From: Deltaproteobacteria bacterium
Lineage (GTDB): Bacteria; Desulfobacterota; DSM-4660; Desulfatiglandales; Desulfatiglandaceae
Direction: 5' to 3'
DNA length: 64,000 bases
NCBI GenBank assembly: GCA_019307815.1
Contig: JAFDIV010000009.1
Coordinates: 1-64,000, forward strand
This document shows positions 34,643 to 44,800 of the stretch, piece after piece; the stretch's first letter is position 1; every line of letters starts with the position of its first letter. Position numbers and translations under genes: made by a program. The notes beneath the pieces were generated by a model, which saw only the letters and a list, made by a program, of their open reading frames with translations, ran no database searches and had not been told where the DNA came from.

Positions 34643-35472
34643 TCCCGCATTTCCTCCTGGTCCAGTGAATAAATGGAGATCCCTTTCTGATTGGCATAAT
34701 CAAGCATTTTCTCCTTATCGAACATGAGGGTCTTATGTGCTTCAATGGCCAATACCGCGGCATTTACTTGTGCCATCACCTGCACCGTGCCAAGGCCAAC
34801 CGCGGGCACATCAAAGCGGAGATCCTGCCCAGGCTTGCTAACCTTCACCACCACGGCCCTCTCTTTTGCAAGTTTTCCACCCCTCAGTATTGTCTGATCC
34901 GTTCCTTCAATGGCCTCTAGTGCCACAACAGTTTTCTGCCTTACCACCACACATTGGCCAATATCCAATCTGCCAAGCTCCTTGGCCACCCTCCATCCCA
35001 CCTCAATATCCTTCACCTCCTCCCTTGTGGGTTTCCTCCGGGTAAGGCATCCGGCTGGAGCCAGCAGCTCAGGTAGGCAATGGGTGGAGCTGATAACCTC
35101 GATCCCTTCTTGCTCAAGCTCCCTAGCCACGGCCCTCAATATGTCGTCATCATGAAAAATGGCCAATTTGGTCATGACCGCTAGGCCTTTTAGATCAGGC
35201 CGAACATTTTCAAACATTTTACGCTTGGTGATGGAGCCAGCCATGAGGGCCTGTCGTGCACCGTTTTCCTTAAGGGTTCGCAACAGTTGCCCAAATTGAC
35301 CAAGTTTGATCCACTTAATTTTATCCACTCTGTTTTCAAGATCAGGTTCTGTCTCACCCTGGTGGGCTACAGCCACCACTTCATAGCCCATTCTTCTTGC
35401 AGAGTCAGCCACCAATAAGGGGAATTGGCCTCCCCCGGCTATCAGACCCAGCACCTTATCTTTCCCTGACAA
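34639..35472 (-). CDS. lpxI: UDP-2,3-diacylglucosamine pyrophosphatase, LpxI type
   Basis: About 278 residues. LpxI releases UMP to make lipid X, replacing LpxH. LGLIAGGGQFPLLVADSARR, HQGETEPDL, IKLGQFGQLLRTLKENGARQALMAG and DDDILRAVARELEQEG match the DUF1009 family. EGTDQTILRGG and KPGQDLRFDVPAVGLGTV complete the C-terminal catalytic domain. Start candidates are TTG 35526, TTG 35472 or GTG 35454; GTG 35454 has AGGGA eight bases upstream and begins right before LGLIAGGG. The 3' end overlaps the Gfo/Idh gene by 4 bases. Confidence 0.93.
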   Translation of the reverse strand: MSGKDKVLGLIAGGGQFPLLVADSARRMGYEVVAVAHQGETEPDLENRVDKIKWIKLGQFGQLLRTLKENGARQALMAGSITKRKMFENVRPDLKGLAVMTKLAIFHDDDILRAVARELEQEGIEVISSTHCLPELLAPAGCLTRRKPTREEVKDIEVGWRVAKELGRLDIGQCVVVRQKTVVALEAIEGTDQTILRGGKLAKERAVVVKVSKPGQDLRFDVPAVGLGTVQVMAQVNAAVLAIEAHKTLMFDKEKMLDYANQKGISIYSLDQEEMRD

Positions 35473-35551
35473 GGCATCACCTTTCGTATAACCTTGTATT
35501 GCGGGACCATCCTTTCCCACAGTCAACAGTCAACCGTGAAGGGTAATTGCG

Positions 35552-36325
35552 CTATCTCAATATACCCCTTTTTGAGCCGTTAAAGAAGTTCAACAAGATT
35601 TCCAGCTCCGGGAAAGGTGTCAGCTCTCTCTTCACCTGTGCGATTCCTTCACTGAACCGCCTATTTTCCCGCCAGATGATCCGATAGGCCCGTTTGAGCC
35701 CATCAATGGCCTCTTGCGAAAATCCCATTCGGGCCAAACCTTTTCGGTTGATCCCATATAGCCTTGCCCTTGGTCCAGCAGTCATCATGAAGGGGGGGAC
35801 GTCCCTGTCAATTCCGGATTTTGCGCCCAAAAAGGCATAGGCCCCAATGCGCACAAATTGATGCACAGCCACAAGGCCACCCAATATGGCATGGTCCCCT
35901 ATGGTGATGTGCCCGCCCAAGGTAGCTACATTGGACATTATGACCCAATCACCTAAAACACAATCATGGGCAATGTGGGCATAGGCCATGATGTAATTGT
36001 GGTTGCCTATGACTGTTTGCCATTGCTCCTTGGTAGTGGCCCGGTTTATGGTCACGTATTCACGAATTATATTATCATTTCCAATGATAAGCCGGGTATC
36101 TTCTCCTCGGTAACCAATATCCTGGGGCGGCGTTCCTATAGAGGAAAATGGATAAATCTTATTCCTCTCGCCTATCTCTGTATGGCCCTCAATAACCACA
36201 TGAGCGCCGATAGTAGTATCACGGCCTATCTTTACATGATCTCCAATTGAGCTGTAAGGGCCTATTTTCACCCCTTCGGCCAGCTCAGCCTTGGGGCTTA
36301 CTACTGCTGACGGATGAATCTCCAT
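35552..36325 (-). CDS. lpxA: UDP-N-acetylglucosamine acyltransferase
   Basis: 258 residues from ATG 36325, with AAGGAAG five bases upstream and the family start MEIHPSAVVSPKAELAEGV. LpxA adds a 3-hydroxyacyl chain to UDP-GlcNAc, first step of lipid A. Left-handed beta-helix hexapeptides fill residues 3-180, with the catalytic His in MAYAHIAHDCVLGD. RARLYGINRKGLARMGFS is the C-terminal helical part. If the neighbouring Gfo/Idh acts as GnnA, this LpxA could prefer the 3-amino substrate. Confidence 0.96.
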   Translation of the reverse strand: MEIHPSAVVSPKAELAEGVKIGPYSSIGDHVKIGRDTTIGAHVVIEGHTEIGERNKIYPFSSIGTPPQDIGYRGEDTRLIIGNDNIIREYVTINRATTKEQWQTVIGNHNYIMAYAHIAHDCVLGDWVIMSNVATLGGHITIGDHAILGGLVAVHQFVRIGAYAFLGAKSGIDRDVPPFMMTAGPRARLYGINRKGLARMGFSQEAIDGLKRAYRIIWRENRRFSEGIAQVKRELTPFPELEILLNFFNGSKRGILR

Positions 36326-36407
36326 TGCTTCTTCCTTTATATCTTGGGAAACCTTTTCTATTGTCACACCCTGTCTCCTGCAAGGCACTGAACAGTAAAA
36401 TATGTTT

Positions 36408-36854
36408 TTATCCTATGGAAGCAGTAATCTCAGCTTCTGCCACAAGGTCTCGGCCCACAAAGGCCTTTCCCGCCATCTTCCACACCCGTGATCCCGTCCT
36501 AAGGGCCTCCAGTTCAAACCGTATTTGATCTCCTGGAATTACGGGGCGTCTAAATTTTACCTTGTCCATAGCCATAAAATAGATATTGGCCTCTCCCTCC
36601 TCTTCCATGGCCCCTGGCACGGATAGCCTGGCAAGGACCCCGCCAACTTGAGCCATGGCCTCCACAATAAGCACCCCTGGCATGATTGGATTACCCGGGA
36701 AATGGCCTTGGAAAAAGGGCTCATTGGCTGTAACATTCTTTATCCCAACGACCCTCTTTCCCTTTTCCATCTCTATGATGCGATCCACCAAAAGAAATGG
36801 ATAGCGATGTGGTAATATTTGAATGATCTCTTTGTAATTCAAGGGGGGTTCCAT
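36408..36854 (-). CDS. fabZ: 3-hydroxyacyl-ACP dehydratase
   Basis: 148 residues from ATG 36854, eight bases after AAGGAGG. FabZ dehydrates 3-hydroxyacyl-ACP and competes with LpxA/LpxD for that substrate. The hot-dog-fold catalytic His is in [13 protein letters not shown] and the Glu in [27 protein letters not shown] lies between them. The longer frame upstream would run into lpxD and is rejected. Its place between lpxD and lpxA is the classic arrangement. Confidence 0.97.
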   Translation of the reverse strand: MEPPLNYKEIIQILPHRYPFLLVDRIIEMEKGKRVVGIKNVTANEPFFQGHFPGNPIMPGVLIVEAMAQVGGVLARLSVPGAMEEEGEANIYFMAMDKVKFRRPVIPGDQIRFELEALRTGSRVWKMAGKAFVGRDLVAEAEITASIG

Positions 36855-36858
36855 ATAA

Positions 36859-37896
36859 TCATTCCTCCTTGTCCAAGCGCTCCTCCAATAAGGCAGCCTT
36901 TTTCTCCAGTTGTCTGATTCGCTCATAGAGCTCGGGTAACTTGCTCACCATACTCATACTCTTCAGCCAGCGTCGATGTGGTATGGTCGGAGTGCCGGAA
37001 ACAATCTCTCCGGGCGGTATGGACTTGGCCACACCCGACTGGGAACCGATCATGGCGCCGTCACCGATATTTAAATGGTCTGAAATACCAACCTGTCCTC
37101 CTATGATCACCTGGTTCCCTATGGTCACACTTCCTGAAATTCCCGCCTGAGCCACAATGATGGTATTTTCCCCCACGATCACATTATGGGCGATTTGTAC
37201 GAGGTTATCGATCTTAACCCCTTTCTGTATCCAAGTCCTCCCGAAGGTAGCCCTATCCACACAACAATTTGCACCGATTTCCACCTGATCATCGATTTGC
37301 ACGCATCCCATTTGGGGTATCTTGATGGAAACACCCTCGTCTTGGACAAACCCGAATCCATCGCTACCAATCACCGTACCCGCGTGTATAATCACCTGGG
37401 CGCCGATAAGACAGTTATCAAGGATCGTTACATTGGGATAAATAATTGTTTTTGGCCCGACTTTTACGCCCTTACCAATATATACACCCGGGAAAAGCAC
37501 CACCTCTTCGCCAATATCAGCCCCTTCACCAACATAAACAAAAGGATATATGGAAACGCCCTTTCCAATAGTGGCGCTGTCATGAATAAAAGACCGCTCA
37601 CTAATGCCTGGATACCTGGGCACTGCAGGGGCAAACAGATGAGCAAGCTTAGCATAGGCAAGCTCAGGGTCTTTAACCACGATCTGTGGACCTTTAAAAT
37701 GTACACTTTTTTCTCGCACAAGTAATGCCTTGGCCTGCGTGGCTTCGACCAAATGTTTATAACGGGGATCAAAGAAAAAAGAGATATCCTCAGCCGAGGC
37801 TTGCTCCAAGGAATTGAGGCCCCTTACCCTAACACTTGGCTCCCCCAGCAGTTGTCCATTTACAAGGGTTGCAATTTCGCCAAGAGTAAAATCCAT
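36859..37896 (-). CDS. lpxD: UDP-3-O-(3-hydroxyacyl)glucosamine N-acyltransferase
   Basis: 345 residues. LpxD adds the second primary acyl chain to the glucosamine nitrogen. The N-terminal uridine-binding domain reads TLGEIATLVNGQLLGEPSVRVRGL and DISFFFDPRYKHLV. Beta-helix repeats cover 100-300, with catalytic His in LVQIAHNVIVGEN. The C-terminal helix EERLDKEE ends 4 bases before the fabZ start. All family features are present and the length is normal. Confidence 0.96.
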   Translation of the reverse strand: MDFTLGEIATLVNGQLLGEPSVRVRGLNSLEQASAEDISFFFDPRYKHLVEATQAKALLVREKSVHFKGPQIVVKDPELAYAKLAHLFAPAVPRYPGISERSFIHDSATIGKGVSIYPFVYVGEGADIGEEVVLFPGVYIGKGVKVGPKTIIYPNVTILDNCLIGAQVIIHAGTVIGSDGFGFVQDEGVSIKIPQMGCVQIDDQVEIGANCCVDRATFGRTWIQKGVKIDNLVQIAHNVIVGENTIIVAQAGISGSVTIGNQVIIGGQVGISDHLNIGDGAMIGSQSGVAKSIPPGEIVSGTPTIPHRRWLKSMSMVSKLPELYERIRQLEKKAALLEERLDKEE

Positions 37897-38078
37897 GGCT
37901 ATCGGCCCTCTCCACCTTTCTGGTAACTAGCACGTGCCAAAAAAATTGTTATTCTCAAATAGGAGCGATCAGCCCTCAGCCCTGCCTGCCGTCAGGCAAG
38001 TCTCAGCAAAAACGACGAAACAACAAGTCACTAAGTTGACCGCTGATACCGGACAAAATGTTGATCTCTGCTCAGACA
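37897..38078. other. Spacer between ompH and lpxD with one micro-palindrome
   Basis: The 182-bp gap holds TGCCTGCCGTCAGGCA at 37983-37998, a TGCCTG/CAGGCA hairpin of the same CCTGCC family. The next bases resemble AT-rich tail sequence. In-operon hairpins can affect mRNA stability. Confidence 0.5.
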
Positions 38079-38609
38079 CTATTTCGTACTTCCTTTCATC
38101 TTATCATAAGCCGCTACCACCTGGTCTGTAATGTCAATAGAGTCTTTATAATAGACAAGTCCGAGGGTTCGTCTCTCTAGAATGATGGTATAGCCCTGGG
38201 TCTTGCCGATCTTTTCTACGATTTTTTCGATTTCCTTACCCACCATGCGCTTGGCGTCCTGCTCGGCCTCCTTCATCTCCTGGCTAAATTCATTGTAAAG
38301 ATACTTATAGTATCTTTTCTTCCTTTCCAATTCCCTTCGTTTATCCTCTTTAGCATCCAGGCTCAGCATGAGGCTTTGCTTTTTCAGCTCTTCTTCCAAT
38401 TTCATAACTTCTTTTTTCTCTGCATCCAATTTTTTCTTGAGATTCTCGAACTTCCTTTCTAGCTTCAGTTTGATCCTCTGAAATGCTACAGACTTCTGCT
38501 GAAACTTTTCCATATCAATCAGCCCGATCTTACAAACCTGATCTGCTGCAAAAGTCTGGCCAACTCCTAGAAACATCACGGTCAAAATCAGCAAAAGAAT
38601 CTTCTTCAT
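38079..38609 (-). CDS. ompH: OmpH/Skp family periplasmic chaperone
   Basis: 176 residues. Signal peptide MKKILLLILTVMFLGVGQTF with A-A cleavage near 22. A long helical hairpin (about 45-140), rich in KxxLExxK, forms the tentacle arms of Skp, with the trimerisation core in VCKIGLIDMEKFQQKS and TIILERRTLGLVYY. Skp holds unfolded outer-membrane proteins for delivery to BamA, whose gene is 65 bases upstream. It is followed by lpxD on the same strand, the same order as E. coli bamA-skp-lpxD. Confidence 0.93.
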   Translation of the reverse strand: MKKILLLILTVMFLGVGQTFAADQVCKIGLIDMEKFQQKSVAFQRIKLKLERKFENLKKKLDAEKKEVMKLEEELKKQSLMLSLDAKEDKRRELERKKRYYKYLYNEFSQEMKEAEQDAKRMVGKEIEKIVEKIGKTQGYTIILERRTLGLVYYKDSIDITDQVVAAYDKMKGSTK

Positions 38610-38674
38610 CCTTACCTCCTTTACCCATTAGATACCCACAGGCAAGGCCTTGGGATTCTGTCCTTCAGGCTATT

Positions 38675-41338
38675 TTAGAAAATACCGCCTATAGAAAATT
38701 CCCAGTTTCCTGACGGTTCCCCTTTCTTTCGACTCAACACCTTTCCGTATTCAAGGCGAAGTGGCCCAATGGGGGAATACCATCTTATTCCTAAGCCTAC
38801 AGACCTTTTGATACCACTGAAGCTATAACTCTCATCCTTTTCATACACATTTCCCATATCAAAAAAGAAAACCCCGATAACACCTGCATCCTTGAGCAGT
38901 GGAAAACGATACTCAAAATTGTAAATCATCATCTTTTCGCCACCGATCCGATCCCCTGTTTCAGGCTCTCTAGGAGAGATAGATGCATAGTTAAATCCCC
39001 GCACCGTGTTCAAACCGCCAATACGAAACTTTTGGTAAACGGGCAGCTTTCCGCCTGAGCGGCGCGTCACATAGCCCCATCTGCCCTGGGCCATAAATAC
39101 AGTATCCCACCAAAGCGGGAAAAACCACCCTGATCGAGCCAGGTATTTATTAAAATACACGTCTCCGCCCAAGATGCCCCCGGCATACTCGAACGAAAAA
39201 CTGTTTACAGATCCACTGGTGGTATTCCAGAATCGGTCCCTGGTATCGCGCTTGATAAGGAAAGTCATGCTACTGGTCACATTTCTCCCTATCATCTCTT
39301 TAATCTCCAAGGCAGCTGTGTCCGCCACATCCGTGATATTTGCGCGGTCAAAGGCATAGGTTATGGAACCCCGTGTATATTCGTCAATTCCTAATGGAAA
39401 TCCAATTCCAAGTTCACCTCCAATGCTGTCCTTGGTGTATTCGTCATATTCCCTTTTCCACTTATAAATATCGATATCCGCAGAGATCGGCTTGTCAAAC
39501 AGCCAAGGTTCTACAAAACGGATATCGTACTCATTGGACTTGGACCCAATATTTGCCCTTGCACTAATTCTTTGGCCCCGGCCCAAGAAATTATTCTCGG
39601 CAATCTGCACCATACCCATAAGCTTGTCCACAGAGCTGTATCCGACCCCAAAGCTAAAACTCCCGGTGGGCCTTTCCTTCACATTAATATCCAGGACCAT
39701 TGTATCTTCCCGATTTCCTTTACGGGGCTTGATATCCACATTCTCAAAATAGCCAAGCCGGTTCAGATTCCACATGCTCTTGCGCAGGGCCTTTCCGTTA
39801 AAATAGTCCCCTTCGGCAACCTTTAGCTCCCTTCTAATGACCTTATCCCTTGTCACCGTATTGCCGGCAATATTGATTCTCTCAAATTTGACCTTAGGCC
39901 CTTTAGAGATCTTGTATGTGAGATCTACCGTATGGGTTTTCTCGTTCTCGTGGATCCTGGGCTTGATCTCAACATACGCATATCCTTCCTCTGAATAGAG
40001 GTCTTTCAAATTCAAGACATCCTTCCTTACTGTCTCGCGGTTGAAGAACTTCTCGTGGGAGATCTTCACCTGCTTGAGTAATTCATCCTCCTTTTTAATC
40101 AAATCTCCCTCTATTGAAACCCTGCCAACCTTGTACTGCGCCCCTTCGTGTACCTCTATAGAGATAAAAAGCCCTTCACCCTTCTTATACGTTATCTTGG
40201 GTGAACCTACCTTTGCCTTAATAAACCCGTGATTATGGTAAAAGGCATTAATCTTTTGTATATCGAACTCAAGTTTCTTCTTATCCAGATACCCGGACTT
40301 GGTAATCCAGGAAAAGATCCCTTTCTCCTGGGTCTTCATTAGGTCTTTGAGGTCATCGTCACTGAATCTCTTATTGCCCACAAACTCTATCTTTTTTACG
40401 TATACCTTCTCATTTTCTTGAATATCATATCTCAACAAAACCTCATTGTTGGGAAGGGGTTCCACACTGGACTTGATTTCAACGCCATAGTAACCCTTTT
40501 GACGATAATAATCTTTAAGCCTATTCACACTCTGTTTTACCTCATAGGGATTGTAGATGGAATACAGGCTTACCCCAATTTCCTTCTTCAAATCATCTTC
40601 ATCCACATGCTTATTGCCATTAAAGACGATTCTACCAATAGAAGGCTTTTCAGTGACACGAAAAACCACTGTTTTTCCGGTGGGAGCATCTTCGGTCTCG
40701 ATCTTTACATCTTTGAAAAAGCCCATTTTATAAACGCTGCGCAAATCCTGGTCTAGCTGGTCATAGTCCAGGGCATCTCCCTTCTTGGTATTGATCACTG
40801 ACAGGATGGCGTCTGATTCTATCCTCCTGTTGCCTATTACTTTGACTGCATATACCTGAACATACCCGCTTATCATATTCCTTATACTCTTGGCCACACG
40901 CCGGATAACATCGCCCAGCTTATCAACATCTTCGGCCACCATATACACATACAATGGGGCCTTTTCTCCGGTGATATCCAAGATGCTTATGTCTATGCTA
41001 ACCTTGGGGCCAATTTGCGTTGCACTTCCCCGTACGAGCCATCTGGCACCCAACTCTTTTACCAGCTCCTGAATTTGAGTGGGCGGGATCACACCCAGTA
41101 TGCGTTGATTTATCAAAGAGGTATCCACCACTGGCAGATCCATTTCTGCCAAACGCTTGCTTAACATCTCTTGAAGAGAGATTTTAAGCTCTGCTATTGG
41201 CCTAGGTCCATATATAGAAAAGGGAAGCACGGCAACCTTGTCATCCTTCGCAGCCTCGACACCGGTACCAGTCAACGCCAACCATGACATCACCAATACT
41301 AGACCAATCAAACCCAAACGGTAAAAGGACCATTTCAT
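38675..41338 (-). CDS. bamA: Outer membrane protein assembly factor BamA
   Basis: 887 residues from ATG 41338 with AAAGGGTG upstream; a longer frame would enter lolD. The signal peptide ends near GVEAAKDD. An unusual periplasmic segment of about 150 residues (AVLPFSIYGPRPIAELKIS to VDKLGDVIRRVAKSIRN) precedes five POTRA domains. The first POTRA begins VYAVKVIGNRRIESDAIL. A 16-strand barrel follows with the lid-loop motif VRGFNYASISP and a terminal Phe in EFSIGGIF. The extra segment resembles a TolB/FlgT-like alpha-beta fold. BamA inserts beta-barrel proteins and lies with its chaperone gene ompH. Confidence 0.95.
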   Translation of the reverse strand: MKWSFYRLGLIGLVLVMSWLALTGTGVEAAKDDKVAVLPFSIYGPRPIAELKISLQEMLSKRLAEMDLPVVDTSLINQRILGVIPPTQIQELVKELGARWLVRGSATQIGPKVSIDISILDITGEKAPLYVYMVAEDVDKLGDVIRRVAKSIRNMISGYVQVYAVKVIGNRRIESDAILSVINTKKGDALDYDQLDQDLRSVYKMGFFKDVKIETEDAPTGKTVVFRVTEKPSIGRIVFNGNKHVDEDDLKKEIGVSLYSIYNPYEVKQSVNRLKDYYRQKGYYGVEIKSSVEPLPNNEVLLRYDIQENEKVYVKKIEFVGNKRFSDDDLKDLMKTQEKGIFSWITKSGYLDKKKLEFDIQKINAFYHNHGFIKAKVGSPKITYKKGEGLFISIEVHEGAQYKVGRVSIEGDLIKKEDELLKQVKISHEKFFNRETVRKDVLNLKDLYSEEGYAYVEIKPRIHENEKTHTVDLTYKISKGPKVKFERINIAGNTVTRDKVIRRELKVAEGDYFNGKALRKSMWNLNRLGYFENVDIKPRKGNREDTMVLDINVKERPTGSFSFGVGYSSVDKLMGMVQIAENNFLGRGQRISARANIGSKSNEYDIRFVEPWLFDKPISADIDIYKWKREYDEYTKDSIGGELGIGFPLGIDEYTRGSITYAFDRANITDVADTAALEIKEMIGRNVTSSMTFLIKRDTRDRFWNTTSGSVNSFSFEYAGGILGGDVYFNKYLARSGWFFPLWWDTVFMAQGRWGYVTRRSGGKLPVYQKFRIGGLNTVRGFNYASISPREPETGDRIGGEKMMIYNFEYRFPLLKDAGVIGVFFFDMGNVYEKDESYSFSGIKRSVGLGIRWYSPIGPLRLEYGKVLSRKKGEPSGNWEFSIGGIF

Positions 41339-41381
41339 GGCACCCTTTGTAACTCTTTCTTGCGCTGATTTCTCCCCCACG

Positions 41382-42092
41382 TTACTGAACTCTCCCGCCA
41401 ACAATCTCCATCTTCCTGGACATTTGTGCCGCAAGACTCTGGTTGTGGGTTGCAACCACCATACTTATCCCTTCCTCCTCATTTAACTTCATGAGCAAGC
41501 CTGCCACCTCTTTACCTGTAAACCAATCTAGATTGCCCGTGGGTTCATCAGCCAGGATCAGTTTAGGCTTCATCACCAGGGCCCGGGCAATGGCCACCCT
41601 CTGCTGCTCACCTCCGGACAACTCCCCTGATTGATGAGACAGACGCCGTTCTAACCCCACCTTCTCCAGTACCTCTTTGGCCATAGCCATGGCTTCCTGC
41701 TTAGCGTACCTGGCAATCAAAGCGGGCATCATGACGTTTTCCAGGGCTGTCAGCTCAGGAAGCAGATGATGAAATTGGAACACGAATCCAATGTCCTGAT
41801 TCCTGATTCTGCATAGCTCATGTTCCTGTAGCGAATAGAGATTCTTGCCCAAAAATTTCACAACCCCTTCTGTTGGTGGCTCCAGACTTCCCATGATATT
41901 TAGGAGTGTGGATTTCCCCACCCCTGAGGCACCCACAATTGCAACGCTTTCTCCTTCTTTCACCTTCAGGGACACACCCCTCAAGACCTCTATCACATTG
42001 CCATGATGCTCAAAGCTCTTGTGCACATCCTCAAGGACCATCAAAAAAGGTCCCTGACCGGTTTCCTTGTGCATATCAGATCCATTATTCAT
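41382..42092 (-). CDS. lolD: Lipoprotein-releasing ABC transporter ATPase LolD
   Basis: 236 residues. Walker A GASGVGKSTLLNIMG, Q-loop in FVFQFHHLLPELTALENV, signature GELSGGEQQRVAIARALV and Walker B KLILADEPTGNLDW. The FQFHHLLPEF/L pattern is typical of LolD/MacB ATPases. It energises release of lipoproteins from the inner membrane. The start at ATG 42092 overlaps the lolC stop by 8 bases, so both subunits are coupled. Downstream is bamA on the same transcript. Confidence 0.95.
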   Translation of the reverse strand: MNNGSDMHKETGQGPFLMVLEDVHKSFEHHGNVIEVLRGVSLKVKEGESVAIVGASGVGKSTLLNIMGSLEPPTEGVVKFLGKNLYSLQEHELCRIRNQDIGFVFQFHHLLPELTALENVMMPALIARYAKQEAMAMAKEVLEKVGLERRLSHQSGELSGGEQQRVAIARALVMKPKLILADEPTGNLDWFTGKEVAGLLMKLNEEEGISMVVATHNQSLAAQMSRKMEIVGGRVQ

Positions 42093-43308
42093 AACGCAAA
42101 GCTTCCACAGGGTTCACTTTGGATGCATGCCAAGAAGGATACAGGGTTGCCAGAAAGGAAATCCCAAGGGCTGCAATAGCAACAACAGCTACATCCCCCC
42201 ACTGAACCTTCACAGGTAATGTGGAGATATAGTAGACATCAGAGGGCAGTTTGATAAACTGATATTTTGCCAGCAAGTGGCAGAGGCCAAGCCCTGAACA
42301 GAGCCCAATCAGCGTCCCCAAAACCCCCACAAAAACTCCCTGGAAAATAAATATGGTCATAATGCTCTTTGCAGAGGCACCCATGGCCCTCAAGATTGCC
42401 ACCTCTTTTGTCTTTTCCATGACCAGCATAATGAGCGTACTGATGATGTTAAGGGCCCCAACAAGCACAATCATGGTCAAGATCACGAACATGGTAATCT
42501 TTTCCAGCTTTAGGGCAGAAAAGAGGTTTCGGTTCATGATCTTCCAATCCTTTGTCCAGTAGGGATATCCAAGCGCCTCCTGTATCCTTTTGGCCACCTT
42601 GTCAGAGCTATACACATCCTTTACATTTACTTCCAGGCCTGTGACCTTATTGCCCAGGCCCAAAAACGACTGGGCTTCTGTCAATGATATGTAAATCATT
42701 GAGGCATCATACTCGTACATCCCCGAATCAAACAGGCCCACAATGGTAAACTTTTTTGAGTTGGGCACACGTCCCAATGGGGTCAACTTTCCCTCAGGTG
42801 ATATCACAGTCACGATATCGCCCGGATGTGCTGCAATTTGTTTTGCAAGCTCAGCCCCTATAATAAGAGGCGGTGGCGACATCTTTTCGGCCAAAGAGGT
42901 CATTGATCCCATCTTAACCATGCGATTCAGAAAGCTGACAATGTGTCGATTCCCTGGATCAACGCCTCTTAATATGGCTCCTGATGCGTTTCCTAAATGG
43001 CTGACCATGACCTGGGCATATATGAAGGGGGCTGAGGCCACCACCCCTTCAACCTTTTCCACAGACCGCTGAACCTTTTCATGTCCTTCAAAAGGTCCAC
43101 CGTAACTCAACACGAGCACATGGGAATTTACCCCAAGGATCTTGGACATGAGATCGGCCCTGAACCCATTCATTACAGAGAGCACAACCACCAGCGACAT
43201 GACCCCTACCATCACTCCAAGGACTGAAATGACGGTAATCACGGAAATGAACGCCTGCTTCCGCTTGGCTCTCAGGTATCGTAGTCCCAGGAAAAGTTCG
43301 AAGAACAT
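42085..43308 (-). CDS. lolC: Lipoprotein-releasing ABC permease LolC/LolE family
   Basis: 407 residues with four membrane helices (about 22-48, 275-300, 320-345 and 375-400), and a large periplasmic domain between the first and second. ISVITVISVLGVMVGVMSLVVVLSVMNGF marks the first helix, while LVMEKTKEVAILRAMGAS is the conserved FtsX-core coupling segment. A single subunit is present, so a LolF-like homodimer or a remote LolE is possible. It follows lysS at 8 bases. Confidence 0.93.
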   Translation of the reverse strand: MFFELFLGLRYLRAKRKQAFISVITVISVLGVMVGVMSLVVVLSVMNGFRADLMSKILGVNSHVLVLSYGGPFEGHEKVQRSVEKVEGVVASAPFIYAQVMVSHLGNASGAILRGVDPGNRHIVSFLNRMVKMGSMTSLAEKMSPPPLIIGAELAKQIAAHPGDIVTVISPEGKLTPLGRVPNSKKFTIVGLFDSGMYEYDASMIYISLTEAQSFLGLGNKVTGLEVNVKDVYSSDKVAKRIQEALGYPYWTKDWKIMNRNLFSALKLEKITMFVILTMIVLVGALNIISTLIMLVMEKTKEVAILRAMGASAKSIMTIFIFQGVFVGVLGTLIGLCSGLGLCHLLAKYQFIKLPSDVYYISTLPVKVQWGDVAVVAIAALGISFLATLYPSWHASKVNPVEALRYE

Positions 43309-43315
43309 GGGAGAG

Positions 43316-44800
43316 TTAATCCTGCCTTGATCTCATATGAGGGAAAAGGATGACATCCCTAATAGAAGGGGAGTTTGTCAACAGCATCACCACCCGATCG
43401 ATCCCTATGCCTTCACCCGCTGTAGGGGGCATGCCGTATTCCAGGGCGGTCAAAAAGTCCTCATCCATGAACTGGGCCTCTTCATCGCCTGCCTCTCTCA
43501 GGGCCGCCTGTGCCTTGAACCTCTCCCTTTGATCCACGGGATCATTGAGCTCATTAAAGGCATTGGCAATCTCGCGGCCTCCAATGAACAGCTCAAAGCG
43601 GTCTGTCATATCTGGGTTGTCGTCATTCCGGCGCGACAAGGGCGAGACATCTGCTGGATACCCTACAACGAATGTTGGCTGGATCAAGTGCGGTTCAACC
43701 AGATGGTCAAAGAGCTTTGTAAGGATCTTACCATGGCTTTCACGGGATATAACACCAATGCCCTGTGCCTGGGCAAACTCTGTGGCCTTAGTTCTATCTG
43801 AAAACACGGCCTCCTCAACCCCTCCAATCTCTTTTAGGGCCTCCAATAGACCTATCCTTTTCCAAGGGGTTTTCATATCGATCACATTTCCCTGGTACTC
43901 GATCTGGCCCTTGCCAAAAATATTATTGACCACCTGATTAAACAATTCTTCAGTCAATTGCATCAGGTCTTCATACGTGGCATAGGCCATATAAAACTCC
44001 AGCATGGTAAACTCCGGATTATGCTTAATGGAGATACCCTCATTTCTGAAATTGCGGTTGATTTCAAAAACCCTTTCAAAGCCCCCCACCACAAGCCGCT
44101 TTAAATAGAGTTCAGGGGCTACGCGCAAGTAAAGGTCCATACCCAAGGCGTTATGATACGTCTTGAAAGGCCTGGCCGTTGCCCCTCCTGGTATGGGCTG
44201 CATCATGGGTGTTTCCACCTCCAAGAATCCCTTGTCAATGAAGAATTCACGGAAGGCCTGGACAATTTTGCTCCGAACTACGAACACATCTCGCACATGG
44301 TCGTTGACAATAAGATCCAGATACCGCTGTCGATATCTGGTCTCCACGTCTGTAAGGCCATGCCATTTCTCTGGCAACGGCCTAATGGCTTTGCAAAGGA
44401 GGGCCACTTCATCGGCCAGGATCGTTAATTCGCCTGTGCGCGTTCTAAACAAGACGCCCCTCAATCCAATAAAATCCCCAATATCCATCAACTTGAATAT
44501 CTTAAAGGGCTCCTCCCCGATTTTATCCTTCCGAACATACACCTGGATCTTGCCCGAGCCGTCCTTAATGTGCAGGAAAGACGCCTTTCCAAAATCCCTG
44601 AGGGCCATAATCCGACCGGCCAGTACCACCTCTTTTTTCTCTTGCTCCAGCCTTTCCTGGTCCCAATCCCCATAAGCGGACCAGACAGCAGAGATGGTTG
44701 ACCCAGGCCGAAAGCCTGTAGGGTAGGGATTTACTCCCATAGCCCTGAGCTTTTCCGCCTTTTGAAGTCTCTCCTCTATTAGGTGTGATCTCTTTTCCAT
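43316..44800 (-). CDS. lysS: Lysyl-tRNA synthetase, class II
   Basis: 494 residues from ATG 44800, seven bases after GGAAAG; the upstream ATG at 44860 adds an unlikely leader. N-terminal OB-fold (anticodon binding) with [19 protein letters not shown], followed by class II motifs: motif 1 near [21 protein letters not shown], motif 2 [20 protein letters not shown], and motif 3 [28 protein letters not shown] is LysS-specific. It is the first gene of the minus-strand envelope operon. Confidence 0.97.
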   Translation of the reverse strand: MEKRSHLIEERLQKAEKLRAMGVNPYPTGFRPGSTISAVWSAYGDWDQERLEQEKKEVVLAGRIMALRDFGKASFLHIKDGSGKIQVYVRKDKIGEEPFKIFKLMDIGDFIGLRGVLFRTRTGELTILADEVALLCKAIRPLPEKWHGLTDVETRYRQRYLDLIVNDHVRDVFVVRSKIVQAFREFFIDKGFLEVETPMMQPIPGGATARPFKTYHNALGMDLYLRVAPELYLKRLVVGGFERVFEINRNFRNEGISIKHNPEFTMLEFYMAYATYEDLMQLTEELFNQVVNNIFGKGQIEYQGNVIDMKTPWKRIGLLEALKEIGGVEEAVFSDRTKATEFAQAQGIGVISRESHGKILTKLFDHLVEPHLIQPTFVVGYPADVSPLSRRNDDNPDMTDRFELFIGGREIANAFNELNDPVDQRERFKAQAALREAGDEEAQFMDEDFLTALEYGMPPTAGEGIGIDRVVMLLTNSPSIRDVILFPHMRSRQD

